A stretch of 64,000 bases of DNA from Clostridium septicum (GCF_003606265.1 NZ_CP023671.1:992001-1056000); one strand, 5' to 3'. Shown: positions 26,392-36,697, numbered from the stretch's first letter. Numbers and translations are program-made. The notes: a model not told the origin generated them from the sequence alone.

Positions 26392-27624
26392 CTATTTTGA
26401 GCTTACTAACTTTTGTTTACTTCTACGAGCTTTTGCAAATTCAGCTACTGCAGTGTAAAGTACATCTGTTGATGAGTTAAGTGCAGTTTCGCAAGAATCT
26501 TGTATAACTCCAATTACAAAACCAACTCCAACTACTTGCATAGCAACATCATTTGGAATACCAAATAAACTACAAGCAAGTGGTACTAATAATATTGATC
26601 CTCCAGCTACTCCTGAAGTTCCGCATGCACTTATAGCTGATAATATAGTAAGTATTATGGTTGTACCTAAATCTACATTTATACCAAGTGTATGAGTTGC
26701 AGCAAGTGCTAATACTGATATAGTTATAGCAGCTCCCCCCATATTTATAGTTGATCCAAGTGGTATTGAAATTGAATAAGTATCTTCATTTAATCCTAAT
26801 TCCTTACATAATGCCATGTTTACTGGTATATTAGCAGCTGAACTACGAGTAAAGAATGCTGTAATTCCACTATCTCTTAAACATTTAATAACAAGTGGGT
26901 ATGGGTTTTTACGTATAGCTATAAAAGTTATTATTGGATTTATTACTAAAGCGAAAAATGCCATACATCCAACTAGTACTAATATTAATTGTCCATATTT
27001 AACTAATGACTCTATTCCTTGTTTAGATATACTTTCATATACAAGTCCCATTATTCCAAATGGAGCTAAATTAATTATCCATCTTACTACTTCTGACATA
27101 GCATCTGAAATATTTAATATAATTTCTTTAGATCCTTCACTAGCATTTTTAAAAGCAAGACCTAAAATTATTGCCCAAAATAATATTCCTATATAATTGG
27201 CATTAGCAAGTGCATTAACTGGATTAGCCACTATGCTCATTAATAAATTATGTAATACTTCTCCTACGCCACTTGGTGGTGTTAAATTTTCTACACTTGA
27301 AGTAAATACTAATTTAACTGGAAATAAGAAACTTCCAATAACACCAATTATTCCTGCGGCAAGAGTTCCTAAAAGATACAGTACTATGATTGATTTCATA
27401 TTAGTCTTTTTTCCCTCTTTATACTGACATAAGGCTGCCATTACTAAGAAAAATACTAGTACTGGTGCTATAGCTTTTAATGCACCAACAAATAATGATC
27501 CAAGTAATGATAATGGAGCACCTATCTTTGGAATTGTTAAAGCAATTACTATTCCTAATATTAGACCGACTATGATTCTTTTTACTAAACTTATATTATT
27601 CCATTTTTCCATTATTGTTTTCAT
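26392..27624 (-). CDS. sstT: Serine/threonine:sodium symporter SstT
   Basis: 410 residues, the usual SstT length. Member of the dicarboxylate/amino-acid:cation symporter family: eight membrane helices and two hairpin loops. [28 protein letters not shown] (the NMGGA sodium/substrate motif) and [20 protein letters not shown] are the binding-site loops; [12 protein letters not shown] starts the first helix. It takes up serine and threonine with sodium. ATG with GGAGGGG upstream. No riboswitch or attenuator was seen upstream. Confidence 0.93.
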   Translation of the reverse strand: MKTIMEKWNNISLVKRIIVGLILGIVIALTIPKIGAPLSLLGSLFVGALKAIAPVLVFFLVMAALCQYKEGKKTNMKSIIVLYLLGTLAAGIIGVIGSFLFPVKLVFTSSVENLTPPSGVGEVLHNLLMSIVANPVNALANANYIGILFWAIILGLAFKNASEGSKEIILNISDAMSEVVRWIINLAPFGIMGLVYESISKQGIESLVKYGQLILVLVGCMAFFALVINPIITFIAIRKNPYPLVIKCLRDSGITAFFTRSSAANIPVNMALCKELGLNEDTYSISIPLGSTINMGGAAITISVLALAATHTLGINVDLGTTIILTILSAISACGTSGVAGGSILLVPLACSLFGIPNDVAMQVVGVGFVIGVIQDSCETALNSSTDVLYTAVAEFAKARRSKQKLVSSK

Positions 27625-27843
27625 TTTACCCCTCCATTTTTATAATCTAATTTAAAAAAATTAATAAAACAATATGATATTATACCTTTTATACAATAAA
27701 AATCAAAATAACGCAACACTTTCCATTATTTTCAATTTAACAAATTCGTTACCATAAACTGTTTTTTAAATCATATTCTCATTAATTAATTTATGTATTC
27801 GTAATTCACCGTTAAAACTTTAACACTATTTTTTTTAACAAAA

Positions 27844-27876
27844 AAAGTAATTAGAGAATTTCTCTAACTACTTTTC
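27844..27876 (-). terminator. Terminator after the dead isochorismatase
   Basis: 16-bp stem with one mismatch (27844-27859 and 27861-27876), followed on the minus strand by a T-run. It lies just past the pseudogene stop. Confidence 0.75.
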
Positions 27877-27882
27877 TTATCT

Positions 27883-28328
27883 TAATTTAATTCTTTTAAT
27901 ACTTCTTCGATTATTAATGATCCAATTGATAACATTCCAAAGTTAACTTCTGTTGTCTTATATGCATCCATTCCTGGTGATCCTGTTGCATCTTTTGCAA
28001 TATAAACTTCAAATCCTTGTTCAACTAGATCTCTCATATGTGATTCAATACAAATGTTTAAATTTATTTCTGCAAGTATTACTGTATCTATCTTTTGTTT
28101 TCTTAGTTGTAATACTAAATCATTTGTTTAAAGTTCAAATATTTTATGTGGGCTTGATATTATAGTTTCACCATCTTCAATATATGGTTTAAACTCTTCC
28201 AGTATATCTGCTCTTGAATTTTTTTTACTGCTTCTGAAGGTCCTTTTCTTTCAAACATCTTCATTTGGTGCACCATATTTTCCCCATTTGACCCAAACTT
28301 CCAAGTATAATCATGTGGATAGTATAAT
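27883..28328 (-). pseudogene. Isochorismatase-family cysteine hydrolase, inactivated
   Basis: Minus-strand reading gives family landmarks in order: YPHDYTWKFGSNGENMVHQMKMFERKGP, then after a shift in a seven-A run ADILEEFKPYIEDGETIISSPHKIFEL, an in-frame TAA, and TNDLVLQLRKQKIDTVILAEINLNICIESHMRDLVEQGFEVYIAKDATGSPG. The catalytic Cys is in NICIESH. The N-terminal third is missing. Three lesions (N-terminal loss, frameshift, nonsense) mean no working enzyme. Confidence 0.85.
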
Positions 28329-28384
28329 TATTTATTAATAAGTTAAAAACTATTCATTATGGTTTAATAAACCAACTATATAAA

Positions 28385-28424
28385 AAATAAGTAGTAGGAT
28401 TTAATTAAATCTTACTACTTATTT
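28385..28424. terminator. Inverted repeat, probable terminator
   Basis: Stem of about 18 bp around AAGTAGTAGGATTT/AAATCTTACTACTT with A/T runs on both sides. It lies in the 342-base gap 28329-28670, which otherwise shows only AT-rich DNA. Confidence 0.6.
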
Positions 28425-28670
28425 AATAATTAGGCATATTCCTGTTATTTAGATTTTCCTACTTTAAATAACTACTAATAATACAGTTATTTTATTATTT
28501 GCAATATTACCTTCAAATGTATTTTAATTTAAATGTTGTTATTAGTTAATTAAATTTTGCATTTGAATTAATTCTTGCAAAATTATTGTGTATGTGTTTC
28601 TTCTTATTATATATAGTAAATAATCTTCCTTCTATTATATAGTAATTTCTATACTATATATTCACGTTTA

Positions 28671-30503
28671 CTATACCTCTGAACTTTCTTCTATGCTTGT
28701 TTCTAAACAAGCTTTTATATCATATATATTAAATTCATCACAGTCTTCTATTTCTTCTCTTATTTTATCATTAAGTACAGCTATTACTTCTGCATCATTT
28801 TCTACATTAGATTTTAAGAATTTAGGTAAATTATCTCCTATCTTTCTCTTAATCATTGTATCTTTTAAGAATATCTTTGTAATTTCCTCTGTTAATTCTA
28901 AAATCTTCTTATTTAAGCTTTGATTCTTAAATATACTGTCAATCCATTCAATTACATCCTTATCACAATGAATTATATCAACTATATCTTCAGTAACTAA
29001 ATCTAATCTTTGGAATAAGAATAAAAGTATCTTGAAATAAATATTAATAAATAATAAATTAACTGATTTTAATTTATCATTTTTACTATGGTTCATTATA
29101 TTTTTAGAATAATACATTATTGCATATGGAAAAAAATAATATCTTGCATCTTGTGGTGTTGTTTGATCATTAAATAATTTATCATAGTAACTTCCCCCTG
29201 GCACTAAGTTACTTATGCTTTTAGCCTTTGCAGGTTTGAAATGTATTCCAGCTGTAAATGCTTGTACTATATCTTTAGCAAAGAAGGCATTATTAAATTT
29301 CTTATCAAATAAATATGAATATTTTTTATTACCTTTTTTCCTATCTTTTTTTTCTATTCTATCTTTTCTTTGTATTATGTAATTATAACCTAACTTTAGA
29401 AAGTCCTTTTGTAATTTATAATGAAACTCTTCTAATGCAAAGAAGTCTTTTCCAGTTACTGCTGTTTGACTATTTGTATATTTAGTTATCTTTTTTCTTT
29501 TTGTACTATTAATATCTTCTATTATTTTTACTAGAATAGTCCCTTCTTGATTTATTCTCTCTTCTTTACTTTGATTTTTCCATAAAGAATATATAGTACT
29601 TGATGTTTGGCAACCATTTACAATTTGAGGTGTCTCTATCATCATTGATGCTCCACTATTACCAAAATCTTTTATATCATAATATCTATCACATACTATA
29701 GTTATCCCATTATTGTAAAACCAGAACTTTTTAGGATCTTCATTATATGTCCTTTCTATTTCTTTATTAACTTTATTTCTTTTTCCTAAGAAATTTCTTA
29801 TATTAGAATAGAATAAATAATTTTCCTTATTCTTAATAAATGATGCTAAGCTTTTTAAAGATACTTCTGCTATTATTGTATTATTTTCTTTATTCTCAAA
29901 ATATTTTTCTAGAATAAGTTTCATTTGTGTTCCTTGGAATTTTTTCGGAACAATACTTCTTGATTCATCTATAAAGTCTTCAATATTATTTATATCTAAT
30001 ATTCTTATTTTAACTCTCTTAGTTTGAGTATTATCTTTTATTGCTTTTTCTACTTCTTTAACTTGTTTAGATATAACTTTCCAGTCATTCTCCATTATAC
30101 TATCGTTTGTTACATAATATATATCTATTCCTTCCATATCTAAAGTAGCATTATAGACATCTTTTAAACAACCTCTGGATTCCTTACTTATTCCATCAAT
30201 AATAATTGTTTTTATTTTATATAAAAATCCTGCAATTGCTTCATATGAATTTGAGTTTAGATACTTACTTTGTATTATACTTATAGTGTCATTTTCTATA
30301 AATGCGGCATCTACTCCTGAATCATTAGGCCCATCACAAATTAATACGCCATAATTCAAATCATTTTCTTCAATTTCACTATCAGATTTATCAAAAATAT
30401 ATGATAATGTCCAGCGTAAAAATCTTTGTCCCTTTTCTACAGAAGTTATACTATCATTACCAATTGCTTCACTTATCTGTTTTTCTATATAATCAATTGA
30501 CAT
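28671..30503 (-). CDS. AIPR-family abortive phage infection protein
   Basis: About 610 residues. The central part (about 220-480) has AIPR landmarks: FWFYNNGITIVCDRY, PQIVNGCQTSSTIY and KYTNSQTAVTGKDFFAL. The N-terminal part carries a PD-(D/E)xK-like nuclease signature, SGVDAAFIENDTISIIQSKY (Asp, then Q-x-K in the second strand), as in Mrr-like enzymes. AIPR proteins are phage-defence factors thought to kill or arrest infected cells by cutting nucleic acid. Start is the ATG five bases after GGAGG; an earlier ATG overlaps that site. It stands alone, with a 30-bp perfect palindrome upstream. Nuclease activity is inferred. Confidence 0.87.
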   Translation of the reverse strand: MSIDYIEKQISEAIGNDSITSVEKGQRFLRWTLSYIFDKSDSEIEENDLNYGVLICDGPNDSGVDAAFIENDTISIIQSKYLNSNSYEAIAGFLYKIKTIIIDGISKESRGCLKDVYNATLDMEGIDIYYVTNDSIMENDWKVISKQVKEVEKAIKDNTQTKRVKIRILDINNIEDFIDESRSIVPKKFQGTQMKLILEKYFENKENNTIIAEVSLKSLASFIKNKENYLFYSNIRNFLGKRNKVNKEIERTYNEDPKKFWFYNNGITIVCDRYYDIKDFGNSGASMMIETPQIVNGCQTSSTIYSLWKNQSKEERINQEGTILVKIIEDINSTKRKKITKYTNSQTAVTGKDFFALEEFHYKLQKDFLKLGYNYIIQRKDRIEKKDRKKGNKKYSYLFDKKFNNAFFAKDIVQAFTAGIHFKPAKAKSISNLVPGGSYYDKLFNDQTTPQDARYYFFPYAIMYYSKNIMNHSKNDKLKSVNLLFINIYFKILLFLFQRLDLVTEDIVDIIHCDKDVIEWIDSIFKNQSLNKKILELTEEITKIFLKDTMIKRKIGDNLPKFLKSNVENDAEVIAVLNDKIREEIEDCDEFNIYDIKACLETSIEESSEV

Positions 30504-30621
30504 ATTTTCCTCCATTTAAACATTTTTTTTGCTAATAATATGATTTTATAACATATATTACTGTTAAGCAATATATCTAACCTTTAGATAATTATATTCT
30601 TTATGTATAAAAACTACATTA

Positions 30622-30651
30622 ATAATAGAAATAATTAATTATTTCTATTAT
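30622..30651. promoter_or_regulatory. Perfect 30-bp palindrome upstream of the AIPR gene
   Basis: Bases 30622-30651 equal their own reverse complement with no spacer. No T-run follows on either strand, so it is more like an operator than a terminator. It lies 120 bases before the AIPR start and about 290 before the divergent ABC operon. Confidence 0.45.
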
Positions 30652-30753
30652 GTCTTTTACTACATATTATTTTATTAAATTATATATTTTTATTTATTTT
30701 CTACTATTTTTTACATTTTTCTCTATGTTCACATGCTATACTAGCGTTGTATT

Positions 30754-30912
30754 GTAATTTATTAAAGATACAAGTCAAAATTTAAGTTATCTAACTCTAT
30801 CTGCTTCAATTATTTTAATAAATAGTCTTACTTCTTCAATTAAAGAATATTGTAAGATTTAATAATAAATGGATTAACTAAGGATAGTATATTTAAAAAC
30901 TATCCTTTTTTT
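30754..30912 (+). other. Leader region with short open frame and terminator before the ABC operon
   Basis: An open frame without a start codon (30760-30861) reads SYLTLSASIILINSLTSSIKEYCKI before its stop; it may be the remains of a peptide gene. A hairpin at 30880-30907 (AAGGATAGT/ACTATCCTT) followed by seven T is a classic terminator only 30 bases before the permease start, so transcription of the ABC operon either starts after it or reads through it. Confidence 0.4.
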
Positions 30913-30941
30913 ATTAATATACATTAAAAGGAGTTAAAAAA

Positions 30942-32033
30942 ATGAAAAACTACTTAAAAAATAGTTTATTTATTACTTTATCAATGACAAGCATTTTACT
31001 TATCTTTTCTATTTTAATTAGTGAAATAATTAATGAAAAGGGAATTTTAAATATGTGTAATTATACATATAAAAATGCTATTACATTTTCTATAAATAAA
31101 GATGATCCAATATGTAAAACCCATGAAAATACAGAAGTAATTGAAGAAATAAAATTATTTTTTTCTTATTTAATGGAAAAAGATGATTTAGTAGTAAAAT
31201 CAGTAAATGGCAAATTATTTTCAAATGGTTTTTATACTAACGGTCTATACTTTAATTCTAACTATACTAATAACTATAAATTATTAGAAGGACGGTTTTT
31301 AGATGTTAGTGATTTTAAAAATAATAATAAAGTTGCTGTAATTCCTAAAAGTGCTCTTAAATATGTAGAAAGTAATAACGATTCTAAATTTTTATATTCT
31401 GGTAGCGAAAAATATACTGTAGTTGGTGTAATTGATAATGGTAAATCAAACCAAGTAAAATTTGCTACAATTTTTTATAATCTATCACTTAATGATATAA
31501 ACCTTAATATGGACTTCGATAATATAGTAATTGAAAGTGATATTTATTCAAATGATGAGCTTATTAAATTAGTACAAGACAACCCCTATATTAAAATAAA
31601 AAAGATTAAAACTGATTTTTTTTATAAAGTAAGTATTATGGATTTTATTAAAATAGGTGTGTTTAGTTTTATTGTTATATATACGCCCTTAATTATTGTT
31701 ATATTTATTTCAATAATACTTTGTATGTATTATTGGGTAAATGGTATTAAATATGAAATTGGAGTAAAAAAATTATGTGGTGCAAATACCTTTGATATTA
31801 TAAAAGAAATAACAATAAAACTTATTTTTATTTCAACAATATCTCTTACTTTATGTCCAATAATTCAAAATGCTTTAGAATTTTCAAACATACTAAACAG
31901 ATCTATAATATATACTTCTTATAACTTTATACTTAACATATTATTTATATCTTTAATTTGTATTGTACTAGCTATAATATCTTTCTATAGAATAGATAAA
32001 TTAGAACTTGTTAGCTTAATAAAAAGGAGATAA
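30942..32033 (+). CDS. FtsX/MacB-type ABC permease, first subunit
   Basis: 363 residues: a membrane segment at 10-27, an extracytoplasmic domain of about 190 residues, and three membrane segments at 230-260, 285-305 and 325-350. This is the topology of MacB/FtsX-type permeases. YEIGVKKLCGANTFDIIKEIT is the conserved cytosolic coupling loop. AAGGAG precedes the ATG by eight bases. The next permease gene starts three bases after its stop. Such modules move signals or peptides rather than classic substrates. Confidence 0.82.
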   Translation: MKNYLKNSLFITLSMTSILLIFSILISEIINEKGILNMCNYTYKNAITFSINKDDPICKTHENTEVIEEIKLFFSYLMEKDDLVVKSVNGKLFSNGFYTNGLYFNSNYTNNYKLLEGRFLDVSDFKNNNKVAVIPKSALKYVESNNDSKFLYSGSEKYTVVGVIDNGKSNQVKFATIFYNLSLNDINLNMDFDNIVIESDIYSNDELIKLVQDNPYIKIKKIKTDFFYKVSIMDFIKIGVFSFIVIYTPLIIVIFISIILCMYYWVNGIKYEIGVKKLCGANTFDIIKEITIKLIFISTISLTLCPIIQNALEFSNILNRSIIYTSYNFILNILFISLICIVLAIISFYRIDKLELVSLIKRR

Positions 32034-32036
32034 CTA

Positions 32037-33260
32037 ATGATTAAATACTCTTATTTTTATATAAAAAAAAGTTTTTTTATATCAGTTTTGCTTATATTTC
32101 AATTAATTTTTTTAATTTTAAGTTTATATAATAGCTTTGATATATTTACTGGATTTAATATTGAAAAAAAACAAATTTCAAAGTTTTTTAGTGATGAAAT
32201 CTTATATGGAATTGAATTTAGGTCTGACTTAAACTCTTCTACTAGTAATGATGCATTTTCTAATGCTGAGAAAATAATTAATGATTATCTTAATACTAAT
32301 TCAAATCATGATTTCTTTCTTACACTAAACAGTATAGAATCATTATCACTAGAAAAATTTGATAACTACGAAAATTTCAAATTTCCAAATTCACCTGAAG
32401 AAGGTAATAAATTTTATGCCAAATCATTACATATAAATTCTGATTCATTAAAAAGATTTCCTATTAATCTTTATGAAGGCCGTACATTTAATGATACTGA
32501 ACTTACCCATATATCTTCACCTAAAGATACAATTCCTATAATATTAGGATATGATTTTTTAAATATCTATAACATAGGCGATATAATAACCATAGGTAGT
32601 TCTCATAATGCAGAGGTTATAGGAATTTTATCTAAAGATCAATTTAATCCTGGCAATCTACAATCTAGTCAAAGATTTGCAAACTTAAATAATTATATAA
32701 TTATACCAAATAATTATCTTGATAGTGGTGCCTATCTTACTGGTGCTGCATTATTAATTTTTGATAAATCAACTTCAAAAGAATATCTAAATAACATTCG
32801 CTCTGATTTAAGAAATTTATTTAATGAAATTGATGTATCTATTGATGTAAGAGATTTTTCTTCTGATTTATCTATAAAGATTACTCAATATTTAAATGGC
32901 TTAAAAGATATAGTAATGATATCCGTTATTATAACTATTTTTATTTTTGTATCAATTACAATAACATTATTAAATAGTATCTTATTATATAAAAAAGATT
33001 TTGGAGTACATTATTTAACTGGCGCTAGAACCATTGACATTATAAAGATAATATCTGGTGAGCTCTTTATACTTTCTTTTGTAGCAATTATACTATCTAC
33101 TCCAATTTTTATATTTAAAGGGTTAACTAATAAAATAAATGTTATTGCTTTACTTTCAACATTTATTTTTCTACTAATTATGAATTTAATTATATTAATT
33201 ATCCCTATAGTTAATATAAACAAAATCCAGTTAAATCAATTAATAAAAGGAGAAGATTAA
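32037..33260 (+). CDS. FtsX/MacB-type ABC permease, second subunit
   Basis: 407 residues, same layout as the gene before it: membrane segment 12-32, a large external MacB-like domain (to about 285), then three membrane segments. The coupling loop reads KKDFGVHYLTGARTIDIIKII. AAAAGGAG is found at the end of the previous gene. With the first permease it should form a heterodimer driven by the ATPase encoded directly after. Confidence 0.82.
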   Translation: MIKYSYFYIKKSFFISVLLIFQLIFLILSLYNSFDIFTGFNIEKKQISKFFSDEILYGIEFRSDLNSSTSNDAFSNAEKIINDYLNTNSNHDFFLTLNSIESLSLEKFDNYENFKFPNSPEEGNKFYAKSLHINSDSLKRFPINLYEGRTFNDTELTHISSPKDTIPIILGYDFLNIYNIGDIITIGSSHNAEVIGILSKDQFNPGNLQSSQRFANLNNYIIIPNNYLDSGAYLTGAALLIFDKSTSKEYLNNIRSDLRNLFNEIDVSIDVRDFSSDLSIKITQYLNGLKDIVMISVIITIFIFVSITITLLNSILLYKKDFGVHYLTGARTIDIIKIISGELFILSFVAIILSTPIFIFKGLTNKINVIALLSTFIFLLIMNLIILIIPIVNINKIQLNQLIKGED

Positions 33261-33953
33261 ATGAGTATGATAAAATTAACTAATATAAATAAAATATATG
33301 GAGAATTAGAAAGTGAAACTAAAGCTCTTAATAATATTAATCTAGAAATAAAAAAAGGTGAGTTAGTTGCTTTAACAGGAAAATCTGGTTCCGGTAAATC
33401 AACTTTATTAAATTTATTGGGTCAATTAGATGTAGAATCATCTGGATCAATATCTATAGATGGTACAATTACTAAAAATCTTACTAAGAATCAACGTTCA
33501 AAATTTAGAAATAGTACTATTGGTTTTATAGTTCAACATTTTGCACTTATAAATGATTATACAGTATATGATAATATTGAATTGCCATTAAAATATGGTA
33601 ATGTAAAAAAGTCTTTACGAAAGGATTTAATACTTGATGTTAGCTCAAAACTTGGCATTGAGGATAAATTAAAATCAAAACCTAATAATTTATCTGGTGG
33701 TCAATGTCAAAGAGTTGCTATTGCTAGAGCAATTGTAAATAATCCAAATATAATATTAGCTGATGAACCTACAGGGGCATTAGATACTGTAACTGGTTCA
33801 GAAGTAATGAATATTTTTAAATCTTTAAATAGTAATGGTAAAACAGTAATTATAGTAACTCATGATTTAAAATTAGCTAATGAATGTGATAGAATTATAG
33901 AGTTAAAAGATGGATGTATTATTTCAGATAAAATTATATCTAATAAAAATTAG
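33261..33953 (+). CDS. ABC ATPase of the MacB/LolD type
   Basis: 230 residues. Walker A GKSGSGKST (39-47), Q-loop VQHFALINDYTVYDNIELPL, signature LSGGQCQRVAIARAI, Walker B IILADEPTGALD, switch His VTHDL. The NY-T-V-x-x-N-I-x-L-P pattern after the Q-loop is that of LolD/MacB-type ATPases. Starts at the base after the permease stop. A strong terminator follows. Confidence 0.93.
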   Translation: MSMIKLTNINKIYGELESETKALNNINLEIKKGELVALTGKSGSGKSTLLNLLGQLDVESSGSISIDGTITKNLTKNQRSKFRNSTIGFIVQHFALINDYTVYDNIELPLKYGNVKKSLRKDLILDVSSKLGIEDKLKSKPNNLSGGQCQRVAIARAIVNNPNIILADEPTGALDTVTGSEVMNIFKSLNSNGKTVIIVTHDLKLANECDRIIELKDGCIISDKIISNKN

Positions 33954-33956
33954 TAA

Positions 33957-34011
33957 AAAGGATTGTCCACACAAATTATTAAAATCATTTATGTGGACAA
34001 TCCTTATTTTT
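33957..34011 (+). terminator. Terminator of the first ABC module
   Basis: Inverted repeat GGATTGTCCACA/TGTGGACAATCC, lengthened by CAAAT/ATTTA, followed by TTATTTTT. It lies five bases past the ATPase stop. Confidence 0.85.
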
Positions 34012-34066
34012 ATCATATATTAATTTATAATTTATTTAAATAACTATTATATATGAAGTTTATTTA

Positions 34067-34190
34067 TTAATTCATATAGTCATTAACTAATTTATAGCAT
34101 CTTTCTTTTGTAAGGTTACCTAATGATTCTATATGCGTATCCTTTCCATTGTTCCACCATTAAAAGCTAAAAACTTAATATCAATATATC
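34067..34190 (-). pseudogene. Short gene remnant, unknown
   Basis: Two adjoining minus-strand frames give DIKFLAFNGGTME and THIESLGNLTKERCYKLVNDYMN, ending at 34067. The pieces look like real protein but have no start or ribosome site. They lie in the 400-base gap between the ABC operon and the DUF4317 gene. Family not recognised. Confidence 0.3.
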
Positions 34191-34351
34191 CATATAATAG
34201 TAATTTTCTATAATAAAATCTTTAATTAATAATGAAAAAATATTATACTTAAATAAGTATACAGATATTTTATTTTTCTTATAGAAGCTTACTTTTTTTA
34301 ATTTATGTGAAATTAGGCTTCCTAAAAAGATTATATTAAGGGGTTTTATAT

Positions 34352-35734
34352 ATGATGAAAAAAGATATACTTGAGTTAAAAAAACGCTTGAAAAAGGATT
34401 ACTGCACCTTTACTAAAATGTGTGGTTGTTATGTTAATGGAGAAAAGCATACTATTTTAAAATTTAGAGAAACCTTTCTAAATTTAGATGAAGATGAATA
34501 CTTTAAGTATTTAGAAATTGCTAAAAAAGTCTTATCTGGAACTATTGGAAATAATATTTTAGAACTTAACTTCCCACTAAATGATGATCTTATAAATGAA
34601 AAACAACTTTTCCTTATGCAACTTAAAAATAGTCAATTAAAAGATGATTCTATTCTTGATAATTTTTATGAATCAATTATAAATAACTATGATTATACTG
34701 GTAACTTTTTAATACTTATTTTTCATGATGCTTATGATGTTATTACTAAAACTAAGGATAATTTAAAATTAGATGAATCTGAAGAAGTATATGAATATAT
34801 GCTATGTGCAATATGTCCTGTCTCACTTTCTGAGCCTGGTCTTAGATACTTTGAAGAAGAAAATAAAATAAAGGCACGTATTAGAGATTGGGTAGTTGAA
34901 GCTCCAATTAATGGCTTTGTATTCCCTGCTTTTATTAATCGTAGTTCAGATGTTAATTCTATTATGTACTATACTAAAAATGCAAAAGACACACATCCAG
35001 AATTAATGGAAAATACTTTAGGTTGTTCTTCAAGACAAACTGTTACTATACAAAAAGAAACTTTCCAATCAATTATTAAGGATTCTATGGGTGCTGATGA
35101 AAAAAAGGCTGATAAGATTTTTATGGAAGTACAAGAAAATCTAAATAATATGATAGAAGAATATAATTCTATATATAATGATACAGATGCCGAACCTATA
35201 GCTTTGACAAAGGATAATATACAAGAGCTTCTAATAGACAGTGGAGTTCCCGAAGAAATCACTAATAAAATTGAAAAATCCTATTTAGAAAACTTTGGTG
35301 AAGATCTTCCTTTAGTAGAAAGCTTAATTGATGCAAAAGTCCTTAAAGCAAATGCTCAACGAAAAAAAGAAGAGAGTCTTATTAAACAAGTGGAAATCCT
35401 TCAAACTAAACTTAATGAGGTTAAACAAGAATCGGCTATAACCAATGAAACTACAGATGGTAATAATAATATTTTAGAAGAAACTTTAAAAGCTGATTTA
35501 GAAGAAAACTTAGAAACTAATTTAGAAAATAGTTTAGAAGAGTCTTTAGAAAAAACTAATGATACAGATTTAGAAAATAATAATACTACTAATGACTATG
35601 ATGTTATACTTCATGTAAAACCTGAAAAAGTACCTCAAATAAAATCTCAAATAATTGATGGGCAAAAATGTATAGTTGTTCCTATTAATGAAAATGAACT
35701 AGCTACAGTTAACGGTTTAGAGGACTTAATTTGA
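34352..35734 (+). CDS. DUF4317-family protein
   Basis: 460 residues, cytosolic. The N-terminal half matches the clostridial DUF4317 family: KDILELKKRLKKDYCTFTKMCGCYV, a stretch of about 300 residues with EYMLCAICPVSLSEPGL and VEAPINGFVFPAF. The second half is a charged, Glu/Leu-rich tail (ETLKADLEENLETNLEN), likely coiled or disordered, with near repeats of LEENLE. The last 60 residues form a separate small unit (YDVILHVKPEKVPQIKSQIIDG). Function unknown. AAGGGG precedes the ATG. Confidence 0.75.
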   Translation: MMKKDILELKKRLKKDYCTFTKMCGCYVNGEKHTILKFRETFLNLDEDEYFKYLEIAKKVLSGTIGNNILELNFPLNDDLINEKQLFLMQLKNSQLKDDSILDNFYESIINNYDYTGNFLILIFHDAYDVITKTKDNLKLDESEEVYEYMLCAICPVSLSEPGLRYFEEENKIKARIRDWVVEAPINGFVFPAFINRSSDVNSIMYYTKNAKDTHPELMENTLGCSSRQTVTIQKETFQSIIKDSMGADEKKADKIFMEVQENLNNMIEEYNSIYNDTDAEPIALTKDNIQELLIDSGVPEEITNKIEKSYLENFGEDLPLVESLIDAKVLKANAQRKKEESLIKQVEILQTKLNEVKQESAITNETTDGNNNILEETLKADLEENLETNLENSLEESLEKTNDTDLENNNTTNDYDVILHVKPEKVPQIKSQIIDGQKCIVVPINENELATVNGLEDLI

Positions 35735-35754
35735 TGTAATAAAAAGATATTCTT

Positions 35755-35931
35755 TTATAATTTTTCTTTACTTTTATTATACACAAATATTCCGCATATT
35801 GGAGATATAGAGAAAGCTATACACATTATAGATTGCATATATTCTTTTTTATATAATGAATATAAAAATAATATTAATAATCCTACTATAGAAATTATGC
35901 CTATAATATTCAAAAGCTTAGTATTTTTCAT
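35755..35931 (-). CDS. Small two-helix membrane protein
   Basis: 58 residues with AAGGAGGAC directly before the ATG, a very strong ribosome site. Two hydrophobic segments (about 6-27 and 33-50) joined by SLYKKEYMQ, ending in KSKEKL. It is convergent with the DUF4317 gene, 20 bases after its stop, and is too short for most gene callers. Function unknown. Confidence 0.65.
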   Translation of the reverse strand: MKNTKLLNIIGIISIVGLLILFLYSLYKKEYMQSIMCIAFSISPICGIFVYNKSKEKL

Positions 35932-36133
35932 GTGTCCTCCTTATAAAGTTAATATATACATTATTTACATATAGATCATATGAATTATTAGAAAATAATG
36001 CTATAATTTATATGAACTTATTTAATATAACACAATTTATTTTATAAATAAGTTTTATTATTATTATTATCTATTAATTTTTTCTTCTTATTTCATTAAT
36101 TAGTGATATATATATAAATTAAGGAGTAATTTT

Positions 36134-36637
36134 ATGAGTTCAATCATTATTAAAGAAAATAGAAATGAATTAAAAAACCTTATTGCATTAGGAACAATTA
36201 TAGTTTTATTATCTTTATTAATTCTATTTAAGGGAGTTTATAACTTAAATGTTATTTTTATAATTGTAGGTATAATTGGAAGTATTTTTTTCGGATATTG
36301 TTATGTTTTTACTATTATGAAATTAATTAAACCAAAGCCATTAATAGTTGTAAATAATTCAGGTATTATAGACAACTCAACTGCCGTAAGCATTGGAGTT
36401 ATTTCTTGGGATAATATAATTGACTTTAGAATAGAAAAGCATTTTAACAATGAATACATAGCAATTGATGTTAATAATTTAAACTCATTAATTAAAGCTC
36501 TTCATCCTTTAAAAAGAATAGTCATTAGATTAAATATTATGTTTAAATTTTCTCCAATATTAATATATATAGGTTGTGCAGATATATCCTCTGAAGAAAT
36601 TTTAAACATATTAAAAAAGCAACTAATAAAAGTATGA
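36134..36637 (+). CDS. STM3941-family membrane protein
   Basis: 167 residues: two membrane segments near 18-36 and 43-65, then a cytosolic beta-rich domain of about 100 residues with VVNNSGIIDNSTAVSIGVISWDNIIDFRI and IYIGCADISSEEILNILKKQL. This is the STM3941 layout. Function unknown. AAGGAG precedes the ATG by nine bases. The adjoining ABC genes are convergent. Confidence 0.68.
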   Translation: MSSIIIKENRNELKNLIALGTIIVLLSLLILFKGVYNLNVIFIIVGIIGSIFFGYCYVFTIMKLIKPKPLIVVNNSGIIDNSTAVSIGVISWDNIIDFRIEKHFNNEYIAIDVNNLNSLIKALHPLKRIVIRLNIMFKFSPILIYIGCADISSEEILNILKKQLIKV

Positions 36638-36697
36638 ATTTCCTTCCATTAAGTAGCTAGTAGTCAATTCATATTTAATCTTATTAGTTGCTTTTTA
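36613..36697. terminator. Long inverted repeat between convergent genes
   Basis: Arms of 16-17 bases (AAAAAAGCAACTAATAA at 36613 and its complement ending at 36697) with inner ATGAATT/AATTCAT pairing. The left arm overlaps the end of the STM3941-like gene. Usable as a terminator in both directions. Confidence 0.55.

Noticed and set aside
26816..27427. Two plus-strand open frames inside sstT
   Set aside because: Both are antisense to a complete, well-conserved transporter gene.
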